DNA of 42,848 nt from Pseudomonadota bacterium. Lineage in GTDB: Bacteria > Pseudomonadota > Gammaproteobacteria > Steroidobacterales > Steroidobacteraceae. Position numbers and translations under genes: made by a program. The stretch is from positions 1-42,848 of the forward strand of contig JANXQL010000006.1 of the NCBI GenBank assembly GCA_025356815.1. The letters run 5' to 3'. The notes beneath the pieces are model-generated. The model worked only from the letters and a program-made list of their open reading frames with translations. It made no database searches and had not been told where the DNA came from. Positions 27,469 to 35,632 of this stretch are shown here, piece after piece. The first letter of the stretch is position 1; each line of letters starts with the position of its first letter.

Positions 27469-27480
27469 TTATCCTGAACG
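27464..27480 (-). promoter_or_regulatory. PuuR-type operator over the puuR -35 box
   Basis: Minus strand CGTTCAGGATAATTGAC; plus strand GTCAATTATCCTGAACG. It agrees with the element before puuD at 13 of 17 positions (GT-AATTAT--TGAAC) and overlaps the TTGACA -35 box of puuR. This is the expected arrangement for autorepression. Confidence 0.55.
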
Positions 27481-27490
27481 AAGCGGGTGA

Positions 27491-27527
27491 GTGGACCCGA
27501 CCATGACTTCACCATGGCCGGGTCCAC
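27491..27527 (-). terminator. Strong hairpin after the beta-barrel gene
   Basis: GTGGACCCGACCATG, a 7-base loop, CATGGCCGGGTCCAC: a 15-bp stem with a single mismatch (a G-U pair in the minus-strand RNA). It lies 9 bases after the stop codon of the beta-barrel gene and before the puuR promoter. There is no T-tract, so it may work as an RNA 3'-end stabiliser as well as a terminator. Confidence 0.55.
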
Positions 27528-27535
27528 GCCCGGGA

Positions 27536-28681
27536 CTAGAACTTGTACAGCGCCTGGACGCCGACCGACTGCTCGCTCTTGGAGATCTCCTCCATCGCGA
27601 AGCTCTTCACGAATGCCTGCACATCCGACGAGTCCGCGCGCAACTCGAGGCGCAACTCGACCGCCTTGCTCGGCAGGTAGGCCACGGTGCCGGTCACCTC
27701 CCTCCACTTCTGCACGACGCCGGTGCGGTAGCCGTCCTTGTCGTCGAGATACTCGGCCCGCAGCGACAGCTTCCAGTTGTCGCTGACGGTGTAGTTGAGA
27801 TAGCCGGCGAGCCCGCTCCACTTGGCATCGAACGGGGTCGACTCGCCATCGGTGACGTCCGACTGCTTGCCGTAGTCGTAGTTGAGGATCACGGTCAGCG
27901 CGTCGGTGGCGTTCCATGTCGCGACGATGTCGAGCAGGGTGCGCTGGCCTTCGGGACCCGAGCCCACGAGGCCGCCGATCCGCTCCTTGCCGAAGTAACC
28001 AGTCGCAAGGACCGAGAAGGTCTTCACCGGTGCGAAGGTCGCCCCGACCTCGACGGTCTTGGCGGTATTGGTGTCCTTCAGTGCATCCCAGCCATTGTTC
28101 ACGCCGAGGATCAGGTTGACGGTGTCGGAGGCTGCGAAGGTCGCACGCACGCCCGTGTGCGTGAACGGGATCGCATAGCCGAACAGGATGGAGCGTGAGA
28201 AGTTCGGGTTCGACGGCGATGCGATCACCTCGGCACCGGCGAGGGTCACGAACTTACCGGCGATGACGGTGTAGTTGCTGCCAACGTACTGCACGTAGGC
28301 CTGCGTGACGTCGAACTTCGACGACTTGCCGTACGAATCGTAGGGCGCGATCACATCCGCATCGTTGCCGGCCGTCAGGTTCACGAAGGCGCCGAAGCCT
28401 GCCTTCGGCTGGTAGCCGATGTTGATCGCCGCCTGCTGCACCGCGAAGCCGCTCTTCTGGGTATCGAAGACGCGGTTCGCCGCGCCGCTGACGAAGATGC
28501 CCTCGCCGGACAGGTGGCTGTAGGACGCGTCGAGGTAGCCGCTGAGCGTGAGCCCGGTGGATTCGAGCACGGCGCCGAGGGTCGGCGCGGCGGGCTTCGC
28601 GGGAGCGTCCTCGGCGAACGCCGACGTCGCGGCAAAGAGCGCGAGGGCACCCATACAGGCAGTCGTTCGAATCACGGTCAT
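27536..28681 (-). CDS. Outer-membrane beta-barrel (porin-like, BBP2-type) protein
   Basis: A 381-residue protein with a signal peptide (MTVIRTTACMGALALFAATSAFA) followed by EDAPAKPAAPT and alternating amphipathic strands rich in Gly, Tyr and Asp, ending in Phe (VGVQALYKF) as outer-membrane barrels do. TLSGYLDASYSHLSGEG, FGAFVNLTAGNDAD, VTQAYVQYVGSNYTVIAGKFVTLAGAEVI and GVRATFAAS are typical of the beta-barrel porin-2/OmpL-like family. The transported substrate is unknown. GGGGACAA precedes the ATG. A candidate sigma-54 promoter lies 48-63 bp upstream. The neighbouring puuR is on the same strand but separated by a strong hairpin. Confidence 0.85.
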   Translation of the reverse strand: MTVIRTTACMGALALFAATSAFAEDAPAKPAAPTLGAVLESTGLTLSGYLDASYSHLSGEGIFVSGAANRVFDTQKSGFAVQQAAINIGYQPKAGFGAFVNLTAGNDADVIAPYDSYGKSSKFDVTQAYVQYVGSNYTVIAGKFVTLAGAEVIASPSNPNFSRSILFGYAIPFTHTGVRATFAASDTVNLILGVNNGWDALKDTNTAKTVEVGATFAPVKTFSVLATGYFGKERIGGLVGSGPEGQRTLLDIVATWNATDALTVILNYDYGKQSDVTDGESTPFDAKWSGLAGYLNYTVSDNWKLSLRAEYLDDKDGYRTGVVQKWREVTGTVAYLPSKAVELRLELRADSSDVQAFVKSFAMEEISKSEQSVGVQALYKF

Positions 28682-28728
28682 TGGCGTTGTCCCCTGGGGT
28701 TGATGGTTCTTGATCCCATCGGGGACAT

Positions 28729-28744
28729 TGCAGGGATCGTGCCG
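28729..28744 (-). promoter_or_regulatory. Candidate sigma-54 promoter of the beta-barrel gene
   Basis: Minus strand CGGCACGATCCCTGCA matches the sigma-54 consensus TGGCACG-N4-TTGCA: GG at -24 and GC at -12 with the exact 10-base gap, and CACG conserved. The start would be near 28719, giving a leader of about 38 bases. The rest of 28682-28952 shows no gene; the DUF6763-like gene's promoter must lie there but no strong sigma-70 boxes are obvious. Confidence 0.45.
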
Positions 28745-28952
28745 ACCCTCCAGCGGGCGGGGATCATGCGTAAGTGGCTGATCCTGGAAGCGGGAGCCTC
28801 AGCGGCACGCACCGACGCTGTGCAATGGGTGCTGCAGCGCACCGCGACGGGGCGCGCGGCGGCCCATCATCCGCACTTCCCACCTCCCTGCGACGGCGGT
28901 ACGGACGTAGCATGGGAACGCACACAACAGACACTCACGAGGGGTGGCGGTC

Positions 28953-29321
28953 ATGACCACTCGATTGATCCCCGAAGTCGGCCAGTGGTACGCGCACCGC
29001 GACAAGGGACTGCTGTTCCAGGTCGTCGCGGTGGACGAGGCGCAGGACGCGGTGGAGATCCAGGACTGCGACGGCGACGTCGATGAAATGGACCTTGAAG
29101 CGTGGTTCGCGCTGTCGATCGAACCTGCGGCCGCGCCCGAGGATCCCATGGGTCCTACCGACGAGCCGGAGGCGGGCGAGCGCGAGTACACGCTCTCCGG
29201 CGACGGCGGCGAACGCGAATGGCGTGATCCGCTCGACGAGGTCGCGACGTCGCTGGATGAGGAACTCGACGAAGACGAGGATCTGGACGCCCTCCCGGGC
29301 ACCGCGCCGGCCAGGCACTGA
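28953..29321 (+). CDS. Small acidic DUF6763-like protein
   Basis: A 122-residue strongly acidic protein. The N-terminal half, LIPEVGQWYAHRDKGLLFQVVAVDEAQDAVEIQDCDGDVDEMDLEAWFAL, is a compact beta-rich module resembling what I recall of the DUF6763 family in gammaproteobacteria. The C-terminal part is dominated by Asp and Glu (DEELDEDEDLDALPG). ATG 28953 is chosen with GAGGGG 8 bases upstream. The function is unknown; it is probably cytoplasmic. It stands alone, divergent from the beta-barrel gene. Confidence 0.75.
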   Translation: MTTRLIPEVGQWYAHRDKGLLFQVVAVDEAQDAVEIQDCDGDVDEMDLEAWFALSIEPAAAPEDPMGPTDEPEAGEREYTLSGDGGEREWRDPLDEVATSLDEELDEDEDLDALPGTAPARH

Positions 29322-29354
29322 ACCGGACGCGGCGTCGCCGCGCGCCGCCCCGCG

Positions 29355-30329
29355 CTACAGGGGCGGCAGAACGACCGGTCGATTGGCCGCGCGCCGCGGC
29401 ACCGGCGTCTTGAAGCCCTCCGGCTTGATGATCAGCACGTCGCTCTTGAGGCGGTCGAGCACGCGTTCGGCCGTATGCCCGATGAACAGCCGCTTCAGCC
29501 CCGTGCGCGACACGGCGCCCATCACCACCACGTGTGCGTCGACCTCGTCGGCGAGCGCGGGCAACTCGTCGACAGGCAGGCCATTGCGCACGTGCTTGCG
29601 ACGGGCCGTCAGCCCGTAGGGCTCGACCAGCGCGTCGAAGGCCTTGCCGACATCCGCCGCGTGCTGCTCGGCGATTTCCACCGGCAGCGGCAACGGCTCG
29701 ATCATGAAGCCGGTCGACAGCGGCGTGCCGAGCGTATAGAAGTGCGCGGCATGCAACTTGCCGCCGAAGGCGGTGGCAAGGTCCGAGCCCGCTGCCAGCA
29801 GCCGCACATCGAGCGCGGCGGGCTTCGCGTGCGCGTGCAGCGGGTCGATCGACGCAAGGACGCGCGGCCGTTCGTAGCGACGGGTCGTCTTCACCAGCAG
29901 CACCGGGCACGGACACAGCCGAACTACCTGCCAGTCGGTGTTGGTCAGGATCAGCCGCGCGGCCATGCCGTGCCGATGGCTGCCGATGATGACCAGGTCG
30001 ACCTTCTCGCGGACGGCCTCACGCACGATGCTGTCGTGCACCGGGTAGTCCCAGCGACAGCGCACGTGCACGGTAAGGCCCGACTCGCGCAGTGGCTTGG
30101 CGAGCCGCTCGAGCGCCTGCTTGCGGGTATTGACGGCCGCCTCGATGTCACGTTCCAACTCAACCGGGCTGTAGAACTGCTCGCCGGCAAGGTACGGGCT
30201 GTACAGGCTGTGGAACAGCGTGACCCGCGCACCGGTCTTTGCCGCGATCTCGGCGGCGCGGGCGATGGCAGGCGCCGAGCGGGTCGCGGTGTCGGCCAGC
30301 GCGACGAGGATGTGCTTGGACTGGAACAT
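29355..30329 (-). CDS. Tandem universal stress protein (UspE-like)
   Basis: A 324-residue protein of two Usp domains. Domain 1 runs HILVALADTATRSAPAIARAAEIA to VDLVIIGSHRHGMAARLILTNTDWQVVRLCPCPVLLVK. Domain 2 runs from PRVLASIDPLH to VVMGAVSRTGLKRLFIGHTAERVLDRLKSDVLIIKPEGF. The G-x2-G-x9-G-(S/T) nucleotide-binding pattern is imperfect in both. The doubled architecture and the FIGHTAERVLDRL end fit E. coli UspE, a stress-induced cytoplasmic protein. ATG 30329 is chosen, with GGAGGG upstream. The ligand is not known. Confidence 0.88.
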   Translation of the reverse strand: MFQSKHILVALADTATRSAPAIARAAEIAAKTGARVTLFHSLYSPYLAGEQFYSPVELERDIEAAVNTRKQALERLAKPLRESGLTVHVRCRWDYPVHDSIVREAVREKVDLVIIGSHRHGMAARLILTNTDWQVVRLCPCPVLLVKTTRRYERPRVLASIDPLHAHAKPAALDVRLLAAGSDLATAFGGKLHAAHFYTLGTPLSTGFMIEPLPLPVEIAEQHAADVGKAFDALVEPYGLTARRKHVRNGLPVDELPALADEVDAHVVVMGAVSRTGLKRLFIGHTAERVLDRLKSDVLIIKPEGFKTPVPRRAANRPVVLPPL

Positions 30330-30422
30330 GGGGCGCCCTCCGTCTGGCTTGCTGCGACTAGCGTACGCCGCCGGCACCGAAGCGGGGATGCCCGCTTGTC
30401 CCTAACCGACTGCGCCGACTAC

Positions 30423-31391
30423 CTAAGCCTCCCGCCTGGTCACGACCCAGGGCAGCGCATCCAGGTCGACATTGCCGCCGGACAGCACCACCGCCACCCG
30501 GCCCGGTCCGATCCGGCCCTCGAGCAGCGCCGCGACCGGCACCGCCCCGGACGGCTCGACGACCACCTTGAGCACCTCGAACAGCAGGCGCATTGCGGCG
30601 ACGATCGACTCCTCGCCGACTGTCACGATGTCGTCGACGTGGGCCCGCGCCAGACGCAGCGTGCGCGCCGACAGCGCCCCCCGCAGGCCGTCGGCGATCG
30701 TCTGTGGCGCCCCCGCCGGCTGCAGGTCGCCGCCGTGGAACGAGCGGGCCGCATCGTCCGCGCCAGCCGGTTCCACCCCGATCACCCGTGTCCGGGGCCA
30801 CAGGCGCCGACTGGCGAGGGCGGTCCCGGCCAACAGGCCGCCGCCGCCCACCGGCACCAGCACGACATCCGGCGGCGCCAGTTGCGAGGACATTTCCACG
30901 AGCACCGTGCCCTGCCCGGCAATCACCTGCGGATCGTCGTAGGGGTGCACGAGCGTCGCGCCGGTCGCGGCCACCAGTGCCGCGGCAGCGGCCTCCCGGG
31001 CGGCGAGCGTCGGCTCACATTCCTGCACGCGGCCGCCGAAGTCCTCGACGGCGAGGCGTTTGATCCGGGGGGCGTCGCGCGGCATCACGATGTAGGCCGG
31101 GATTCCCCGCAGCCGGGCCGCCCGCGAGAGCGCCGCGGCGTGGTTACCGGACGAGTGCGTCGCAACACCGCGCGAGGCGTGCAGGTCGTCGAGCATGAGG
31201 ACCGCGTTGCACGCGCCGCGCGCCTTGAAGGCGCCGACCGCCTGCAGGTTCTCGCACTTGAAGTCGACGCTGGCGCCGAGCAGCCGCGACAGTTCCGGCG
31301 ACGACAGCACCGGCGTGCGCCGCACATACGGCTCGATGCGCCGGGCGGCGGACGCCACGTCCTCGAAGACCGGATCCAGGGTCGTGCTCAC
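30423..31391 (-). CDS. Threonine dehydratase/serine racemase-like PLP enzyme
   Basis: A 322-residue fold-type II PLP enzyme without the C-terminal regulatory domain of biosynthetic IlvA. The PLP lysine is in LQAVGAFKARGA. SSGNHAAALSRAARL is the substrate loop, PVGGGGLLAG binds the PLP phosphate and LSGGNVDLDAL closes the active site. Catabolic threonine/serine dehydratase (deaminating Thr or Ser to oxo acids), serine racemase and hydroxyaspartate dehydratase share these features. GTG 31391 is chosen: GGAGG lies 7 bases upstream and homology begins right after. It is divergent from the amino-acid permease, so they may share a 160-bp promoter region. Confidence 0.88.
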   Translation of the reverse strand: MSTTLDPVFEDVASAARRIEPYVRRTPVLSSPELSRLLGASVDFKCENLQAVGAFKARGACNAVLMLDDLHASRGVATHSSGNHAAALSRAARLRGIPAYIVMPRDAPRIKRLAVEDFGGRVQECEPTLAAREAAAAALVAATGATLVHPYDDPQVIAGQGTVLVEMSSQLAPPDVVLVPVGGGGLLAGTALASRRLWPRTRVIGVEPAGADDAARSFHGGDLQPAGAPQTIADGLRGALSARTLRLARAHVDDIVTVGEESIVAAMRLLFEVLKVVVEPSGAVPVAALLEGRIGPGRVAVVLSGGNVDLDALPWVVTRREA

Positions 31392-31551
31392 GGTTCGCCT
31401 CCACGCGTCTGGGCAGTCCGTCGGTCGCGCTGCAGCGCGGCCCTGCCGGCCGGGCCGACGCGCCATTCCACAATACTTCAGAACCGGCTGCCGGCGGGCG
31501 CCGCATTGTGTAACCTCGGGACCGCGCCATCCGCTGCCGGAGCTTCAGTCC

Positions 31552-32943
31552 ATGACCCAGACCTCCCCCACCGCCCCCGCCGACGACCACTCGCTCAGCA
31601 GGTCGCTCAAGCCGCGACATGTCACGATGATCACGATCGGTGGCATCATCGGCGCGGGCCTGTTCGTCGGCAGCAGCGTCGCGATCGCCGCGGCGGGCCC
31701 TGCGATCCTGGTCAGCTACGCGCTGACCGGCACGCTGGTGCTGCTGATCATGCGGGCGCTGGGCGAGATGGCGGTGGAGATGCCGCAGGTGCGCTCGTTC
31801 ACCGAGTTTGCGCGTGCGGGGCTTGGCAACTGGGCCGGCTTCTCGGTCGGCTGGCTGTACTGGTACTTCTGGATCATCGTGATCCCGGTCGAGGCCATCG
31901 CCGGGGCCAACATCATCCACGATCACTACGCCATGCTGAACCCGCTGGCCACTGGCCTCGGACTGATGGCGGTGATGACCGCCGTCAACCTGATGCCGGC
32001 GCGCACCTACGGGGAGTTCGAATTCTGGTTCGCCTCGATCAAGGTGGCCGCGATCGTCTCGTTCATCCTGATCGGCGGCGCCCACGCCTTCGGCTTCCAC
32101 TCCGCAACCGGGTCGACCGTCGCGAACCTGTACGCGCACGGCGGCTTCGCGCCGAAGGGCTGGTTCGCGGTGCTGGCGGCAGTCACGACCGTGATCTTCT
32201 CGATGATGGGGGCCGAGGTCGTCACGATCGCCGCCGCCGAGTCCGAGGAGCCGGCCAAGCAGGTCGCCAAGATGACCTCCACGATCATCAGCCGCATCCT
32301 GATCTTCTACGTAGGCTCCATCTTCGTGATCTGCAGCCTGCTTGCGTGGACCGAGGTCCAGCCCGGGCACTCGCCGTTCACCATGGCCCTCGAGACGCTG
32401 CACATCAGTGGCGCCTCAAACATCATGGACTTCATCATCCTGACCGCCGTGCTGTCCTGCCTGAACTCGTCCTTCTACGTCGCCTCGCGCGTGCTGTTCG
32501 TGCTGGCCGAGAAGGGTGATGCCCCGCACGCGCTCGTCAAGACCACCCGCCAGCACGTGCCCGCCCGCTCGGTGCTGCTCGCAAGCGTCGCCGGCTTCGC
32601 CGGCCTGATCGCCAACTACATGCTGCCGAAGGTGGTCTACGCGTTCCTGACCAACGCCTCCGGTGCGCTGATCGTGGTGATCTACGCGGCGATCGTCGTA
32701 TCGCAGGTCGTTGTCCGCCGCCGCCGCGAGGCGGCCGGCCTGCCGCCGCCGGTGCTGCCGATGTGGCTGTTCCCCTGGCTCAGCTACGTCGCGCTCGCCG
32801 GCATGCTCGCCGTGCTGGTCGCGATGGCGATCACGCCGTCGCATGTCGACGAGTTCTGGGCCAGCATGGTCTCCATCGCGATCGCGCTCGCGCTGTACGC
32901 GATCTTCCGCCGCGGCAAGGGCGCGCCGGCGGCGACGCTGTGA
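31552..32943 (+). CDS. Amino-acid permease (APC family, GabP-like)
   Basis: A 463-residue transporter with about twelve hydrophobic helices. The N-terminal pattern LSRSLKPRHVTMITIGGIIGAGLFVGSSVAI and RALGEMAVEMPQVRSFTEFARAGLG place it in the amino-acid transporter (AAT) group with GABA, aromatic and basic amino-acid permeases. SMMGAEVVTIAAAESEEPAKQVAK and LNSSFYVASRVLFVLAEKGDAP are also typical. The substrate is not decided; GABA is attractive given the putrescine genes nearby. ATG 31552 starts homology. The next gene overlaps its stop codon by GTGA. Confidence 0.9.
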   Translation: MTQTSPTAPADDHSLSRSLKPRHVTMITIGGIIGAGLFVGSSVAIAAAGPAILVSYALTGTLVLLIMRALGEMAVEMPQVRSFTEFARAGLGNWAGFSVGWLYWYFWIIVIPVEAIAGANIIHDHYAMLNPLATGLGLMAVMTAVNLMPARTYGEFEFWFASIKVAAIVSFILIGGAHAFGFHSATGSTVANLYAHGGFAPKGWFAVLAAVTTVIFSMMGAEVVTIAAAESEEPAKQVAKMTSTIISRILIFYVGSIFVICSLLAWTEVQPGHSPFTMALETLHISGASNIMDFIILTAVLSCLNSSFYVASRVLFVLAEKGDAPHALVKTTRQHVPARSVLLASVAGFAGLIANYMLPKVVYAFLTNASGALIVVIYAAIVVSQVVVRRRREAAGLPPPVLPMWLFPWLSYVALAGMLAVLVAMAITPSHVDEFWASMVSIAIALALYAIFRRGKGAPAATL

Positions 32944-34370
32944 GCCCGGCGGCTGGCGACGAGGAGGAGATCGCGCGGCTCGGGGCGATCCATGCCCGCC
33001 AGCGCGCCGCATTCGCGGCCGAGCCCTACCCGCACGCCGCCTCGCGCCGCCGGCGCCTGCAGACCCTGCGCGCGGCGTTGCGTCGCCACCAGGACCCGCT
33101 CGCCGCCGCGATGGACGCCGACTTCGGCGGTCGCTCGGCGTTCGAGTCAAAGATGGCCGACCTGCTCGGCCCGGTCCTGGAGATCAACCACGCACTCGGC
33201 CACCTCGGCCGCTGGATGCGCTCGCGCCGGCGGCGCACCGAACTTTTGTTCGCGACCAACAGCGCCTGGGTGATGTACCAGCCCAAGGGCGTCGTCGGCA
33301 TCATCGCGCCGTGGAACTTCCCGGTCTATCTTGCGCTCGGCCCGCTGGTGACGGCGTTGGCCGCCGGCAATCGCGCGATGATCAAGATGTCCGAATCGAC
33401 GCCGCGTACCTGCGCCGCGGTGCGTACGATGCTGGCCGAGTGCTTCGACGAGGACGAGGTCGCCGTGATCGGCGGCGCGGTCGCCACCGGTCAGGCGTTC
33501 GCCGCCCTGCCCTTCGACCACCTGGTCTTCACCGGCTCCCCTGCGATCGCGCCGGCCGTGATGCACGCCGCCGCCGACAACCTCACGCCGCTGACGCTCG
33601 AGCTCGGCGGCAAGTCGCCGGCGATCCTCGCGCCCGATGCGAACCTCGCGGCCGCGGCGGTCGCGATCGCGCACGGCAAGGCGTTCAACTGCGGCCAGAT
33701 CTGCGTCTCGCCGGACTACGCACTGGTGCCGAAGGCACGCGTCGCCGAGTTCGCATCCGCCGTGGTCGACGCGTTCCGCGCGCAGGTACCGACCACGACC
33801 GGCAACGCGGACTACACCGGCATCGTCAACGACCGCCAGCACGCACGCCAGCTCGCGCTGATCGAGGACGCGCGCGCGCACGGCGCCGAGGTGCAGGTGA
33901 CGGGCCAGATCGGCACCGACCGGCGGCTGCCACTGCACGTGATCACGTCCGTCACGCCGCAGATGCGCATCGCACGCGAGGAACTGTTCGGGCCAATCCT
34001 GCCGGTGATCGGCTACGACAGCCTCGAAGACGCCATCGCTTACGTGGCGGCCGGCCCCCGGCCGCTCGCGCTGTATCCGTTCGGCTTCGCAGGCGACGCG
34101 CTCGCGCATCTGCTGCGCGGCACGCATTCCGGCGGCGTCACCGTCGGCGACTGGGGCTGGCACGTGTTCAACCACGACCTGCCATTCGGCGGATCGGGCT
34201 CCTCGGGCATGGGCTCGTACCACGGCGAGGAGGGCTTTCGCGAGTTGTCGCACGCCAAGGCCGTGTTCCGTCGCCACCGCTTCTTTCCGGTCGGCCTGTT
34301 CCGTCCGCCGTACGGTCGTTTCGTGCAGCGTCTGGTCTTGCGGATCTACCTCGGCAAGCCGCCCACCTGA
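32940..34370 (+). CDS. Aldehyde dehydrogenase (coniferyl-aldehyde dehydrogenase type)
   Basis: A 476-residue NAD(P)-dependent aldehyde dehydrogenase. Seen are YQPKGVVGIIAPWNFPVYL, FTGSPAIAPAVM, ELGGKSPAIL with the general-base Glu, and KAFNCGQICVSPDYALVP with the catalytic Cys. The PDY and the C-terminal FFPVGLFRPPYGRF resemble CalB-like coniferyl and medium-chain aldehyde dehydrogenases. The GTG start overlaps the permease stop (GTGA), so the two are translationally coupled. Oxidising an aldehyde made from an imported amine or amino acid is plausible; it is not the usual PuuC type. The substrate is unknown. Confidence 0.88.
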   Translation: MSPAAGDEEEIARLGAIHARQRAAFAAEPYPHAASRRRRLQTLRAALRRHQDPLAAAMDADFGGRSAFESKMADLLGPVLEINHALGHLGRWMRSRRRRTELLFATNSAWVMYQPKGVVGIIAPWNFPVYLALGPLVTALAAGNRAMIKMSESTPRTCAAVRTMLAECFDEDEVAVIGGAVATGQAFAALPFDHLVFTGSPAIAPAVMHAAADNLTPLTLELGGKSPAILAPDANLAAAAVAIAHGKAFNCGQICVSPDYALVPKARVAEFASAVVDAFRAQVPTTTGNADYTGIVNDRQHARQLALIEDARAHGAEVQVTGQIGTDRRLPLHVITSVTPQMRIAREELFGPILPVIGYDSLEDAIAYVAAGPRPLALYPFGFAGDALAHLLRGTHSGGVTVGDWGWHVFNHDLPFGGSGSSGMGSYHGEEGFRELSHAKAVFRRHRFFPVGLFRPPYGRFVQRLVLRIYLGKPPT

Positions 34371-34918
34371 GCCGCCCGCGCGCGCCATTGTGCCGCGCTC
34401 TGTCCATACACCTCGATCTCGGTGCCGATCGGTGCCGGCATCCGCGCGCGTCGCTGCCAGCGGGAGCCGAGCCGCTCGGCGAGCGCGACCGAACGATGAT
34501 TGTCGGCGGCGATGCAGTGGATGAAATCGTCCCAGCCGAGCGCCGCCAGCGCCCAGTCGATCGTCGCGCTGGCGGCCTCCGTCGCGTAGCCGCGCCCCGC
34601 CACCTCGGGAAGCAGGCCCCAGCCGATCTCGTTGCCGGGCCAGCCGTCCGGCCGCCAGGGGCCGACGCGTCCGATCCAGCGCCCCGTCGCCCGCTCCAGC
34701 ACCGAGAACATGCCGAAGCCATACAGGGCCCAGGAGCCGGCCATCAGGCCGAACGCGCGCCAGGCGACCGCGCGCGGCTGCGGACCCCCGAGGAAACGGG
34801 TGGCCTCGGCATCGGCGGCGAAGCTCGCCCAGTCGTCGAAGTCTTCCCGCCGCGGCGGGCGCAGCAGCAGGCGAGCGGTCGCAAGCTCAAGACCCGCGGC
34901 GACGCCGCTCAGAGCCAC
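34346..34918 (-). CDS. GNAT-family N-acetyltransferase
   Basis: A 190-residue acetyltransferase of the RimJ/RimL-like GNAT group. It begins ELATARLLLRPPRREDFDDWASF, then RWIGRVGPWRPDGWPGNEIGWGLLPEVAGRGYATEAASATIDWAL, in which the R-G-Y-A loop binds acetyl-CoA, then CIAADNHRSVALAERLG. The acceptor is unknown. GTG 34918 is inferred: GAGGGG lies 8 bases upstream and homology begins 10 residues later. It overlaps the end of the GST-like gene by 10 bp and the two are co-directional. Its stop lies inside the convergent aldehyde dehydrogenase end, a 25-bp overlap. Confidence 0.85.
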   Translation of the reverse strand: MALSGVAAGLELATARLLLRPPRREDFDDWASFAADAEATRFLGGPQPRAVAWRAFGLMAGSWALYGFGMFSVLERATGRWIGRVGPWRPDGWPGNEIGWGLLPEVAGRGYATEAASATIDWALAALGWDDFIHCIAADNHRSVALAERLGSRWQRRARMPAPIGTEIEVYGQSAAQWRARAAQVGGLPR

Positions 34919-35541
34919 TCCGTCAGCCCCTCGCGCTGGTTCAACGTCTGGAACGAGGGCCGCGCCTTGAGCAGCTGCACCAGTTGGCGGATCGCCGGCC
35001 ACTCGGTCGCTGGCCGGGGCATGTTGCGCGACCAGCGCGCGAGCATCGCCGCGTGGAAATCGACGGCCGTCAGTTGCTCGCCGGTCAGGTACGGGCCGCC
35101 GGCCTGCAGGTGCGCCTCGAGCCTGTCCCAGGCCGCCTCGATGCGCTGGCACGCGCGGTCCTGGACGGCCTGGCGCTGGTCGGCACCGGCCGCCTCGTCC
35201 GGATAGAACCAGTTGCGAAACGCCGGCTGCAGCGTGTTGGCCAGATGCAGCATCCACTGCAGGTAGCTCGCCCGCGCAGCGCTGCCGGGCGCCGGCGACA
35301 GCCCGGCCTCGGGGTGACGCTCGGCCAGCAGCAGTGCCAGCGCGGCCGCCTCGTAGACCGGTTCCCCATCAATAATTAGCACTGGAATCAACCCGTTAGG
35401 GTTCAGCCTGAGGTAGGCCGGCTGCTTCTGCTCGCCTGCCTCGCCATCGACCCGCCGCAGTTCGTGGGCGGCGCCGGCTTCGATCAGCAGCCAGTGGACC
35501 ACCAGGCTCGCCGCGCCCGGCATGTAGTAAAGCGTGTACAT
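34909..35541 (-). CDS. Glutathione S-transferase family protein
   Basis: A 210-residue GST-fold protein. The thioredoxin-like N-terminal domain is MYTLYYMPGAASLVVHWLLIEAG with the Ser expected at the glutathione site of beta-class enzymes, and NPNGLIPVLIIDGEPVYEAAALALLLAE with the cis-Pro and E-(A/S) glutathione contacts. An all-helical C-terminal domain follows, including PYLTGEQLTAVDFHAAML. Likely a cytoplasmic detoxification or redox enzyme; the substrate is unknown. ATG 35541 is chosen because GAGGAG lies 5 bases upstream. It precedes the GNAT gene with overlap. Confidence 0.9.
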   Translation of the reverse strand: MYTLYYMPGAASLVVHWLLIEAGAAHELRRVDGEAGEQKQPAYLRLNPNGLIPVLIIDGEPVYEAAALALLLAERHPEAGLSPAPGSAARASYLQWMLHLANTLQPAFRNWFYPDEAAGADQRQAVQDRACQRIEAAWDRLEAHLQAGGPYLTGEQLTAVDFHAAMLARWSRNMPRPATEWPAIRQLVQLLKARPSFQTLNQREGLTEWL

Positions 35542-35606
35542 GTAAACTCCTCGCAAACCCCGGGAATGACTCCATTATGCCCACTGGGCGGCTGACCTTC
35601 GCCGCG

Positions 35607-35612
35607 TATAAT
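35607..35612 (+). promoter_or_regulatory. -10 box of the desaturase gene
   Basis: A perfect TATAAT lies 21 bases before the desaturase ATG. No clear -35 box is seen at 16-18 bp. The transcript would start near 35618, giving a very short leader. Confidence 0.45.
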
Positions 35613-35632
35613 GCTGTTCGCCGAGTCCCCCC

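Noticed and set aside
31467-31551. Possible PuuR site (AATACTTCAGAAC) before the permease
   Set aside because: It matches the 17-mer consensus at too few positions to separate from chance.
29475-32519. A 1014-codon open frame on the plus strand
   Set aside because: It runs antisense to the stress protein and dehydratase genes and in another frame of the permease. Its translation is Arg/His/Gln-rich without domains, which is typical of shadows in GC-rich DNA.
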